A DNA stretch of 64,000 nt from Marivirga salinae (lineage in GTDB: Bacteria > Bacteroidota > Bacteroidia > Cytophagales > Cyclobacteriaceae). The stretch covers positions 4,092,001-4,156,000 of the forward strand of contig NZ_CP129971.1 of the NCBI RefSeq assembly GCF_030503855.1. The letters run 5' to 3'. The notes under the pieces were generated by a model that was given only the letters and a program-made list of their open reading frames with translations, ran no database searches and was not told where the DNA came from. The translations under genes and the position numbers were made by a program. Shown here in pieces: positions 51,897 through 59,850 of this stretch; the stretch's first letter is position 1, and each line of letters begins with the position of its first letter.

Positions 51897-53573
51897 ATGA
51901 AAAGCATCTCTATTATAGTTCTAACCACATTTCTAAATTTCTCTTTTGCCTATTCTCAAAACCACTATGGTAAAAATGGGATGGTGGCAAGTGCATCCAC
52001 TTATGCCTCTCAGGCAGGTTTGGAAATCCTAAAAGATGGAGGAAATGCAGTAGACGCTTCCATTGCCACGGCATTTACACTGGCTGTCACTTGGCCCTTT
52101 GCAGGAAATATTGGGGGTGGTGGATTTATGATTATCCATACTGGAGAAGGTGAAGTGACCACTTACGATTTTCGCGAAAAAGCTCCACTGGCCTCCACTA
52201 AAGATATGTTTTTAGATGAAAACGGAGAGTTAAAATCTGGAAGTAATCATAATACTGCATTGGCAATTGGAGTTCCAGGAACGGTTGCAGGCTTATATGA
52301 TGCACATCAAAATTATGGGAAAATAGAATGGGAAAAGCTTTTGGATCGAGCCATTCAGTTAGCTGAATTCGGATTCCCTTTACCACAATCCTTAGCCAAG
52401 GATTTCTTCTACTTTGCAGAACACCCTGATGAATTTCCCGAAATGCAATCCTTTATTAAAAGAGATGGAAAATTAGTAGGATTTGGTGAATACTGGAAGC
52501 AACCAGCACTTGCCAAAACTTTAAAAAAGATTCAAAAAGAAGGTAAGAAAGCATTTTATGAAGGAGAAATAGCTCAAGAATTAGTAAACTATCTTCAAAC
52601 ACAAAATGGTATTATCACAATGGAAGATTTAGCTCAGTATGAAAGTATAGAACGAAAACCCATTCATTCCACTTTTAAAGACTATGATTTATACGGAATG
52701 CCTTTACCAAGTTCTGGCGGAGTGGCGGTTACCCAAATGATGAATATGTGGGATCATTTGGATGAGATTCCTAAAATGGGATCCGTTCAATATTATCATA
52801 CCCTAGCTGAAATTATGAGAAAAGCATTTAAAGATCGGGCGCAATATTTAGGGGATATGGATTATGCTGAAATTCCTGAATTAGATAAATTACTATCTAA
52901 AGCCTATGCCAAAAAACTCTTAAATGATATAGATTTTGAAGATGCTGGTAAAAGTGATAGCACTGATGTTCAGCTATTCTCTGAAGGGCATGAAACCACT
53001 CATCTTTCTGTAATGGATGGAAGTGGAATGGCGGTATCGATGACTACAACTTTGGAACAAGGCTATGGCGTTAAAATGCAATCACCAAAACTGGGTTTTT
53101 TATTCAATAATGAAATGGGAGATTTCAATGCAGTACCTGGAAAAACTACTAATAGCGGACAAATTGGAACACCAGCCAATACCATTGAACCAGGCAAAAG
53201 AATGCTTTCGAGTATGAGTCCGTTTATAGTTACAAAAAACAATTATCCATTCCTTGTTATCGGGAGCCCTGGAGGAAGAACTATCATCAATACGGTGTTT
53301 CAAACTGTTCTTGCCACCACTGTTTACGATTATCCAATGGCTCAAGCCATTGAAGCACCAAAAATTCATCATCAATGGTTACCTGATCACATTGTATATG
53401 AAGAATATAAAATGGCTCCTGAGACTTTAAAATCTTTAGAAGAAATGGGGCATGAACTGCAAATGCGCAGCTTCTTAGGCAGACTAATGGGAATTAAATA
53501 CAATGCTGAAACAGGTTTTATGGAAGGCGCTTCAGACAGTGGAAGTCCAGATGGAGGGGTGGCTTCTTACTAA
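51897..53573 (+). CDS. ggt: Gamma-glutamyltransferase
   Basis: A periplasmic enzyme that transfers or hydrolyses gamma-glutamyl groups of glutathione and related compounds. About 558 residues from ATG at 51897; MKSISIIVLTTFLNFSFAYS is a signal peptide and the longer TTG reading from 51828 adds 23 unrelated residues. Family motifs: GMVASASTYASQAGLEIL, GGNAVDASIATAFTL, NIGGGGFM; the autoprocessing site is TTHLSVMDG (nucleophile Thr). Also SSMSPFIV and GSPGGRTII. It becomes a heterodimer after self-cleavage. Its stop codon overlaps a remnant on the other strand. Confidence 0.96.
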   Translation: MKSISIIVLTTFLNFSFAYSQNHYGKNGMVASASTYASQAGLEILKDGGNAVDASIATAFTLAVTWPFAGNIGGGGFMIIHTGEGEVTTYDFREKAPLASTKDMFLDENGELKSGSNHNTALAIGVPGTVAGLYDAHQNYGKIEWEKLLDRAIQLAEFGFPLPQSLAKDFFYFAEHPDEFPEMQSFIKRDGKLVGFGEYWKQPALAKTLKKIQKEGKKAFYEGEIAQELVNYLQTQNGIITMEDLAQYESIERKPIHSTFKDYDLYGMPLPSSGGVAVTQMMNMWDHLDEIPKMGSVQYYHTLAEIMRKAFKDRAQYLGDMDYAEIPELDKLLSKAYAKKLLNDIDFEDAGKSDSTDVQLFSEGHETTHLSVMDGSGMAVSMTTTLEQGYGVKMQSPKLGFLFNNEMGDFNAVPGKTTNSGQIGTPANTIEPGKRMLSSMSPFIVTKNNYPFLVIGSPGGRTIINTVFQTVLATTVYDYPMAQAIEAPKIHHQWLPDHIVYEEYKMAPETLKSLEEMGHELQMRSFLGRLMGIKYNAETGFMEGASDSGSPDGGVASY

Positions 53574-53756
53574 TTCAAATATTTCCTATCTTCTGCTATC
53601 ATGCTCCAATAAATTTATCATCCAGACATACGTACAAATCATGTAGTACATATCCTTTTTGAGAAAGTACAATCGTTCTATCCATTTCCAGTTTAGCTTC
53701 CTCTATTTTATCTTGAGCTTTCAAGACTTTGACCATATAAAAATGATCAGTAATCA
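53570..53756 (-). pseudogene. Remnant copy of the TPR gene at 56723
   Basis: On the minus strand this encodes DHFYMVKVLKAQDKIEEAKLEMDR and QKGYVLHDLYVCLDDK, matching the C-terminus of the protein at 56723-57541 (NHFYLARALKAQDKIDEAKMELEK, QKGYVLHDLYVYPDDK). One A is missing after DDK, which shifts the frame; restoring it gives a YWSMIAED ending and a stop overlapping the ggt stop codon. No start codon and no N-terminal part are seen. It is a diverged fragment left by duplication or recombination. Confidence 0.75.
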
Positions 53757-53953
53757 CCATTACTACAAAGTCTGGAGAAAATGTTCCTAATTATCTTAAG
53801 AAAGAACAAGTTGCTTCTGACTAAAATAAGATTTTAATTGAATGAATATCTCCTAAAATAATTACTAAGAATATAAGAAAGGTTTTAAAATGAATCAGAT
53901 TATAAGAAAGTAAATCAATATTATTCTTACCTAGTCCGAAAATAAAATTGATA
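53757..53953. other. Gene-free stretch
   Basis: About 200 AT-rich bases with no coding character between the remnant and the barrel terminator. Confidence 0.3.
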
Positions 53954-53990
53954 AATTATGCGAGTGCAGTAAGACTACATTCGCATAATT
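53954..53990 (-). terminator. Terminator after barrel gene
   Basis: Arms AATTATGCGAGTG (53954-53966) and CATTCGCATAATT (53978-53990), 12 of 13 positions paired, followed on the minus strand by a T-rich stretch. It lies six bases past the barrel stop. Confidence 0.75.
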
Positions 53991-53995
53991 CATTT

Positions 53996-54643
53996 TTAGA
54001 AAGTATAAGTGAGGGGTATAGTCATACCGTAAAATAAAAAGCTTGCATTTGCTCCACCGGAATAAATAGCATCAACAGTGGGATGTATGCCTAATTTCCA
54101 AAATTTCACATAAGCACCAAAAGACGCTTTTGCTCCAAGACCATGAGAAGCTTTTTTGTCAAATTTATCAATATAGGGCTGTACAGTATTATTAAATATC
54201 CCTATATACTCTTTAAATGAAAATACACCAATGGCAAATTCCGAAGTAAGTCCAAAATGCTTTCTTTTCATTAAAGGTCTTAGACCAACATATACACCAC
54301 CTCCGTTTAAAGAATAATCATAAGAATTGGTACTTCCAATAGTATATCCTCCCCCCCATACCGTTGAGGTTCTTAATAAAAATGTTGTCCCCATTACTAC
54401 ATCTAAATAAGGGTATTTTGTCTCGTGTACGAATGCTATAGTGGGACCTGCTAAAGTTTCATCATTAATATTATTTGCAAGACTTGTTTGAAAATTATAG
54501 TAGTCATTATCATTAAACAAATTAGACATTAAAGTATAACCAACTTCAATTTGCATTTTATAGTCGCTATTTTTGCTTTCCTGTGCAAGCAAAACATTTG
54601 AGAGACCATAAAACATTAGCGTAAAATAAATTATTTTTTTCAT
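53996..54643 (-). CDS. Putative outer-membrane barrel protein
   Basis: A 215-residue exported protein. Signal peptide (residues 1-21), then alternating polar and hydrophobic strands (YKMQIEVGYTLMSNLF, LDVVMGTTFLLRTSTVWGGGYTIG, LNGGGVYVGLRPL, LGAKASFGAYVKFW) and a C-terminal YGMTIPLTYTF with terminal Phe, typical of an outer-membrane barrel. No family recognised. Spaced nine bases from the upstream lipoprotein gene, so probably one operon. Confidence 0.65.
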   Translation of the reverse strand: MKKIIYFTLMFYGLSNVLLAQESKNSDYKMQIEVGYTLMSNLFNDNDYYNFQTSLANNINDETLAGPTIAFVHETKYPYLDVVMGTTFLLRTSTVWGGGYTIGSTNSYDYSLNGGGVYVGLRPLMKRKHFGLTSEFAIGVFSFKEYIGIFNNTVQPYIDKFDKKASHGLGAKASFGAYVKFWKLGIHPTVDAIYSGGANASFLFYGMTIPLTYTF

Positions 54644-54652
54644 GATTTTGGT

Positions 54653-56380
54653 TTATTGTTTTTCGCTTAATAATATCTCTAACCCATAATTAGGGAACTT
54701 GATCCATTTTTCAGGATTCTCATAATAGCTAAAATAGGATTTACCACAATACTCTCCTTTATCCTCAAATTTCACCTTATATTCTGCTGAAGCCCCAATA
54801 TCTAACCCTTTAATGATTGAATCTTTCACGTTAAAACCAGCTTTAATTTTAAATTCAAAATCGCTTGATGGTTTATCATACTCCTCCACCGAGAATGTTA
54901 GCATATCATACCAAAAACCCGGCATCCAATCCATCACATAAACAGATAAGTCTTGAGAGGAATTGCTCCTGCTGTTAAAATCGATATCTATTTGATCTTG
55001 CACTTCATAGGCTTGCTTAGAAGCTTGATCCACATTTAAAACTTTAATATAAAACTCTGGCGCTCCTTTTATCCAGCCTTCAATATCCTTCAATTCCGAA
55101 CCAATTTTGATTTTTTTAATATACACTTTTGAACTTTTAGAAATATCCCTGTAGGGAGTGTGAACAAAATCATATCTGGCATCTGACTCTCCTAATGTTG
55201 TATTATGAGTTATTTTATATAGTATTTTTTTTCCCAGCGGAAAATTCAAATCAAAATAATCTTGTTCATTAATATCAAACCGACCAATTTCTGAATAATT
55301 CGTATGCTGACCAACAATCATTCTTTGCAACTTAGTGTATTCAATATATTGATTATTACTATTTTGCCATCTTAACTCTATTTGGCTTTTGCTTTGTTGG
55401 ATAGCATCAAAAGTTACTACAGGATTAGGACGATATGGTGCAGTAGCATTCACGTAGTTTGATGGATTTGATACAGATGAGGAATAAAAGTACGCCTGAA
55501 CATAGTATGTATAAGAAGCCCCATTTATTATATTATTGTCATTATAAGACCTATTATTAGCTCCCAATACGGTTTGGATTTTCCTGAACACATTGTCATT
55601 CACCCCTTGTCTATAGATATAATAGCCGGTAGTATTTTGAGAATTTGTGGTTGTACTCATATTCCAATTTAGTCTGATGCCTGCTTCAGTTGGTAGAGCA
55701 GTCAAACTAACAGGATCAGGCACATCCACTATTAAAATAGGCCCACCTATAGGTTCAGGAATTCTTTCATTAGGCCCTATTACTATTATTGCATTTTCTG
55801 GTTCGTTAATGGCATCAATTGTGATAATGTTGTTGTTATTATCATATCCTAAAACCGATTGTGTGATACCATCCTGATATTCAAGCGGAATAAATGTGAC
55901 TTTAGGAATATAGGATTCACTTTCCCACTCCTCAGCTTTCACAGGAACTGACACTTGTAAATCAGGATATTTCTTTGAAAGTGCTTCTATAGCTGACTCA
56001 GAATTCCTCATATTTGAAGGATTCTTATTGGGCAAATAATCATTTAATAATTCCTTCACTGTAAAATTGGATCTATTTGAGCTATTTGTGTTACCACCAG
56101 CAATATTTCGATTTATGATATGTGACAATAACACATCATAATCCCCATCAAATTTCTTAATTGCCTCCTCTTTAATTAATTTTCTAAACTCAATATTTGA
56201 ATTAACGGCATTATTGACCGCCTGAGCAAATTCATTTAAATCGTTATTATACTCGTTAACTTCAAAAGATATAATTTCATCTTCTGCAATTTGCATTTCC
56301 TCTTCTGTATTACATCCATATGTAACTAACAAAATGAACGATAATAGTAAAATGGGTAATTTACAATTCATGATTTTCAT
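54653..56380 (-). CDS. Large lipoprotein with fibronectin type III domain
   Basis: About 575 residues from ATG 56380 (residue 14 of the longest reading; ATG 56371 is also possible). The lipobox LVTYGC follows a hydrophobic stretch. The middle has a fibronectin type III-like fold (PVSLTALPTEAGIRLNWNMST... GYYIYRQ... YTYYVQAYF) and a second similar unit (IELRWQNSNNQYIEYTKLQRM). The last 150 residues are beta-rich and end in KWIKFPNYGLEILL. The asparagine- and isoleucine-rich N-terminal region is poorly ordered. Cotranscribed with the barrel gene 9 bases downstream. Function unknown. Confidence 0.65.
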   Translation of the reverse strand: MKIMNCKLPILLLSFILLVTYGCNTEEEMQIAEDEIISFEVNEYNNDLNEFAQAVNNAVNSNIEFRKLIKEEAIKKFDGDYDVLLSHIINRNIAGGNTNSSNRSNFTVKELLNDYLPNKNPSNMRNSESAIEALSKKYPDLQVSVPVKAEEWESESYIPKVTFIPLEYQDGITQSVLGYDNNNNIITIDAINEPENAIIVIGPNERIPEPIGGPILIVDVPDPVSLTALPTEAGIRLNWNMSTTTNSQNTTGYYIYRQGVNDNVFRKIQTVLGANNRSYNDNNIINGASYTYYVQAYFYSSSVSNPSNYVNATAPYRPNPVVTFDAIQQSKSQIELRWQNSNNQYIEYTKLQRMIVGQHTNYSEIGRFDINEQDYFDLNFPLGKKILYKITHNTTLGESDARYDFVHTPYRDISKSSKVYIKKIKIGSELKDIEGWIKGAPEFYIKVLNVDQASKQAYEVQDQIDIDFNSRSNSSQDLSVYVMDWMPGFWYDMLTFSVEEYDKPSSDFEFKIKAGFNVKDSIIKGLDIGASAEYKVKFEDKGEYCGKSYFSYYENPEKWIKFPNYGLEILLSEKQ

Positions 56381-56722
56381 AATTTTTAATTGATTAGTTT
56401 GAATATAGGTCGTTTTCAATTTTTCGGAATTGAAGGGTTTTGGAAACCCCGTCCGTAAACTATCATTTGCTTTGCTAAGGAGAGTTTAAGGTTTTGGTCA
56501 TCTTTTTTTTGTCTGGGTATTTTCTTGTAAACTTATGTATATATTTCCTATAAAACAATAGGAAATATCAAAATATTTATACAAAACTTAATGAAGTTTA
56601 CTTAAGTCTTATTAATACTTCATCCTTTAACTCTTCAACTTTTAAAAAAGGAAACTTGTCAATAATACGATATTAATTCAAAATATGAATTTTGAAGATC
56701 ACATGGTTGGTGGAGATTATCA
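56381..56722. other. Gene-free stretch with GC-rich hairpin
   Basis: Contains GGGTTT-TGG-AAACCC near 56437-56451 in the region upstream of the lipoprotein. It could be a 5' structure in that gene's message, but no known RNA class is recognised. The rest is AT-rich. Confidence 0.3.
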
Positions 56723-57541
56723 TTAATCTAAGGCTTTCTTTTCTTCTTCTATCATGCTCCAATAAATTTTATCATCCGGATATACGTATAAATCATGTAG
56801 AACATAACCTTTTTGAAAAAGTGAGCTCGTTTTTTCCAGCTCCATTTTAGCCTCATCTATTTTATCTTGAGCTTTCAATGCTCTTGCCAAATAAAAATGA
56901 TTTTCGGCTAAGTCATTATATTCCACCTGTTTTTCAAAATACGCTTTTGCTTTTTCAAATTCTTCTAGCTCTAAATACAAAACCCCTAAGTGGATATAAT
57001 CATAAATTCCAACCATATAATCTTCGATAGCTAACTGATTTTCAATAATATCAATTGCTTTTTGCTTTCTGCCTAAATTGCTATAGCAGAGTGCTCTCAC
57101 CACTTCCAAATGATAAACCCCATTGGCGGAGTGCCCTATATCCTCATTCGTCATTTTAGATAACGCTTCAATATCGACTATTGCACCGCCATAATCTTTA
57201 AAAAATTGATGTCTGCAGGATGCTCTATAACCCAAATTTCCAATTGGATCGTATTTCACAGCTAAGTCGATCAGTCTTTTCCACTCCAAAAAATCACCAC
57301 TTTTGAGATAAGCCACCGATTTTGATCTGTATGCATATGAATATGTAGAATCTATATCGATGGTATTATCCATCACTATTTGATATTCCTTGCTAAATTG
57401 ATAATGCCCTTTAGCATTTTCAGTTTCTTTGCAAGCCTTATATTTCAAACTGTCTCCAATGTGTAAAAAATAATTGCAATTGGGTTGAGCAAAAGATAGT
57501 GATGCGAAAGTGACAAAAATTATGGTAAGACAGAATTTCAT
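56723..57541 (-). CDS. Exported TPR protein
   Basis: A 272-residue exported protein with signal peptide (residues 1-18, LTIIFVTFASLSFA). About five TPR-like helix pairs are visible (IGDSLKYKACKETENAKGHYQFSKEYQIVMD, LEWKRLIDLAVKYDPIGNLGYRASC, YSNLGRKQKAIDIIENQLAIED, LELEEFEKAKAYFEKQVEYNDLAE, ALKAQDKIDEAKMELEK). It is the last gene of a three-gene unit of small exported proteins. A remnant of a related gene is at 53570-53756. Function unknown. Confidence 0.75.
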   Translation of the reverse strand: MKFCLTIIFVTFASLSFAQPNCNYFLHIGDSLKYKACKETENAKGHYQFSKEYQIVMDNTIDIDSTYSYAYRSKSVAYLKSGDFLEWKRLIDLAVKYDPIGNLGYRASCRHQFFKDYGGAIVDIEALSKMTNEDIGHSANGVYHLEVVRALCYSNLGRKQKAIDIIENQLAIEDYMVGIYDYIHLGVLYLELEEFEKAKAYFEKQVEYNDLAENHFYLARALKAQDKIDEAKMELEKTSSLFQKGYVLHDLYVYPDDKIYWSMIEEEKKALD

Positions 57542-57557
57542 AGGTTTTCATTCTAGT

Positions 57558-58124
57558 TTAAGGCATTATTTCAATAATCTCCCCATTATGAATTTTAAAT
57601 ATGAGGTATTGATAATAATCCAAGGTCATATTATCCATTTGATCCATTTCAACGGGAAGCCAACCCTCCATTTTCTTGGTTAAAGCAAGAAGCTGGTTAC
57701 TGATTTCAGAATCAAATTTCATTGGTTGATACTCATCATTCATACCCATCAACCGAAATCTGTCCGTTTCGCCCTTACAATTCACTATAAAACGAATACG
57801 TAAAAGTCCGCTTTGGTCAGATTGAACAGGCTTATAATTTTCTTTAAAATGTCGAATAATAGCCGGTTTCTCCCCTTTGTATTGTACGCCTTTACTGAAA
57901 TTAAAATATTGACGGATATATTTCTCCTCATAGCATAATTGAAAATCAGGATCATCAGTTTTCTCATCGAATGAGATATCTCCAACCCACCGCTGATAAG
58001 GCTCTTTCTCTTCTGGTGGATTGCTAATACAAGAAAGCATGCAAAATGAAACACATGCATAAGCGAAAAATATATTTTTCAACAGAAATAAATTTAGATT
58101 GATGGTTCTAATAATTTGTTTCAA
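57558..58124 (-). CDS. Lipoprotein with TonB C-terminal-like domain
   Basis: A 188-residue protein with a lipoprotein signal (FCMLSC, Cys near residue 32). The C-terminal 95 residues (SGLLRIRFIVNCKGETDRFRLMGMNDEYQPMKFDSEISNQLLALTKKMEGWLP) follow the TonB C-terminal beta-alpha-beta pattern, seen in many Bacteroidota energy-transducer-like proteins that lack the proline-rich spacer. It is 16 bases upstream of the TPR gene. A role in outer-membrane transport is possible, not shown. Confidence 0.7.
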   Translation of the reverse strand: MKQIIRTINLNLFLLKNIFFAYACVSFCMLSCISNPPEEKEPYQRWVGDISFDEKTDDPDFQLCYEEKYIRQYFNFSKGVQYKGEKPAIIRHFKENYKPVQSDQSGLLRIRFIVNCKGETDRFRLMGMNDEYQPMKFDSEISNQLLALTKKMEGWLPVEMDQMDNMTLDYYQYLIFKIHNGEIIEIMP

Positions 58125-58147
58125 TTTAATAAAAATATACTCCTGTT

Positions 58148-58969
58148 TTATTCTTCACAGCTTACATCCTGTAAATCTTGATCCCAGCAATGGAAATCTG
58201 TATCTCCAAAATGATTTTCACTTTTCACCCTACCAAATTTCAATTCACTATTCCACTCAATTTCAATAAAATCATTTGATTGAGTATTGGATATTTCCAC
58301 TGAGCGATTAAACCCACTGTTTTCATTTCTGCCATAGGCAATATAACTCCCTTGTAATTCACCTTCCTTTTCAATTGTGAAAGTAGCTATACCCTCAGTT
58401 TGCGCTTCATTTCTCGACCACTCAGTTTTTATCCAAGGAGATGGATTACCCGGGCTATCAATAAGAGTCCAGCTACCACTATTCCCATTTACATTTGATT
58501 GCCCTTCAAACCATAAAAAATTCTCAGGAGGATAGTAAGAAGAAATTGAATGAGTCGAAGTTGAAGTAATATAACCTTTCCAATCTACATTGCCATCGAC
58601 TACATCAGCCGTAAGTCGAATGGAATAATCATTTGAATGTACAGAAAAAGAACTTTCCCAAGTCCAAACGCCAGCTTCAGTATCATAAAATGGTTCTTGA
58701 CTTACAGTAACTTTGAAAGCCGTTATTGGAATGGCAAGACTCCCTTTTAAGACGGCTGAATAAACACCTACATTCACGGCTGAATAAAACCAATTTTCAA
58801 TGGTTTTATTTCGTTGATTTCCTTCAGCTTGAAAATCATCAAAATTAGGTGCCATACTATATTCTGGTGGCATAACTGGCTTTGGATCTTGATTATTTTC
58901 ATCATCAGGGTTACAAGACACTAATAAAATCACCATTAAGCTTAACACGAGACTGAATATCTTTTTCAT
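58148..58969 (-). CDS. Putative lipoprotein
   Basis: A 273-residue lipoprotein: hydrophobic N-terminus and LLVSC lipobox (Cys at residue 19). The chain is beta-rich with many aromatic residues (WKGYITSTSTHSISSYYPPENFLWFEGQSN, SWTLIDSPGNPSPWIKTEWSR). No family recognised. It precedes the TonB-like gene by 23 bases and forms the first gene of the three-gene unit. Surface-exposed or periplasmic; role unknown. Confidence 0.6.
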   Translation of the reverse strand: MKKIFSLVLSLMVILLVSCNPDDENNQDPKPVMPPEYSMAPNFDDFQAEGNQRNKTIENWFYSAVNVGVYSAVLKGSLAIPITAFKVTVSQEPFYDTEAGVWTWESSFSVHSNDYSIRLTADVVDGNVDWKGYITSTSTHSISSYYPPENFLWFEGQSNVNGNSGSWTLIDSPGNPSPWIKTEWSRNEAQTEGIATFTIEKEGELQGSYIAYGRNENSGFNRSVEISNTQSNDFIEIEWNSELKFGRVKSENHFGDTDFHCWDQDLQDVSCEE

Positions 58970-59425
58970 AATTTTTTCTTTAAATTCTATTTATCAGATA
59001 CAAAATAGCTGTAATTAGTTGGGACTTGATATTCTAAACGTTACAAAAGTTTTTAAATTATATAGCTAAAATCTTTTTAAGCTACTATAAGCTTCTAATC
59101 ATATTTGTTTCTGCCTATTCAGACGGCACAAGCAAGCAGGGCAAAACAATCATCTTTTAAATATTAAAATATGATTTTATAGCTGTTCAAAATCGTACAC
59201 TTTCCTTAATTTATTGACCTCTCACGTACAAAATTAGCTCTTAGAATAGTATGGCTTTTGGCACTTATAAAAATATAAATATGGCCTAATGACTAAATAA
59301 AGGCTTATTTCCCTATAAAAAGGCATTATTATTATCAATCAAAATTTTAAATGGTACATATCTTGGCATAGTATGATGAGAATTGGCATAGCAGCCAAAA
59401 TTAATCATCATTAAAGGAAAAACTT
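58970..59425. other. Intergenic region between divergent units
   Basis: About 456 bases that must hold promoters for the exported-protein unit (minus) and the PadR/PspC unit (plus). No full TTG/TAnnTTTG pair is recognised. A segment near 59115-59140 is more GC-rich (GACGGCACAAGCAAGCAGGGC type) and may be a degraded REP-like repeat. Confidence 0.3.
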
Positions 59426-59797
59426 ATGATAGCAGAAAAGATAAAATCACAATTGCGGACAGGGGTTCTGGAATATTGTGTGATGCAGATTTTAAGAAGA
59501 GGTGAAGTTTATGCCTCTGACATCATTGACGAACTTTTAGAAGAAGATCTCATCAAAGTAGAGGGAATTATTTACCCACTTTTGATGAGGTTAAAACAAG
59601 AAAATTTGGTTCAATATGAATGGAATGAAGCGCAAAATGGATTGCCCAAAAAGCATTATCAATTGACTGAAAGCGGGCAGAATACCATTAAGGCATTGGA
59701 TGAAACTTGGATTGAGATTAATAAATCAGCCAAAAGAATCAAGAAAAAGACTGACGAGGAATTAAAAACAGCCAAGGAAACGAATAAAGAAAATTAA
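59426..59797 (+). CDS. PadR-family transcriptional regulator
   Basis: A 123-residue winged-helix regulator (LRTGVLEYCVMQILRRGEVYASDIIDELLEEDLIKVEGIIYPLLMRLKQENLVQYEWNEAQNGLPKKHYQLTESGQ) with a C-terminal basic tail. It sits 53 bases upstream of a large PspC-type gene on the same strand, a pairing often seen in Bacteroidota. PadR proteins usually repress the adjacent gene and respond to small ligands or envelope stress. Confidence 0.9.
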   Translation: MIAEKIKSQLRTGVLEYCVMQILRRGEVYASDIIDELLEEDLIKVEGIIYPLLMRLKQENLVQYEWNEAQNGLPKKHYQLTESGQNTIKALDETWIEINKSAKRIKKKTDEELKTAKETNKEN

Positions 59798-59850
59798 TTG
59801 GTAGGTAATTTCTCATATAAATTAATCTAAAAAATCTTAATTTTAAAGCA

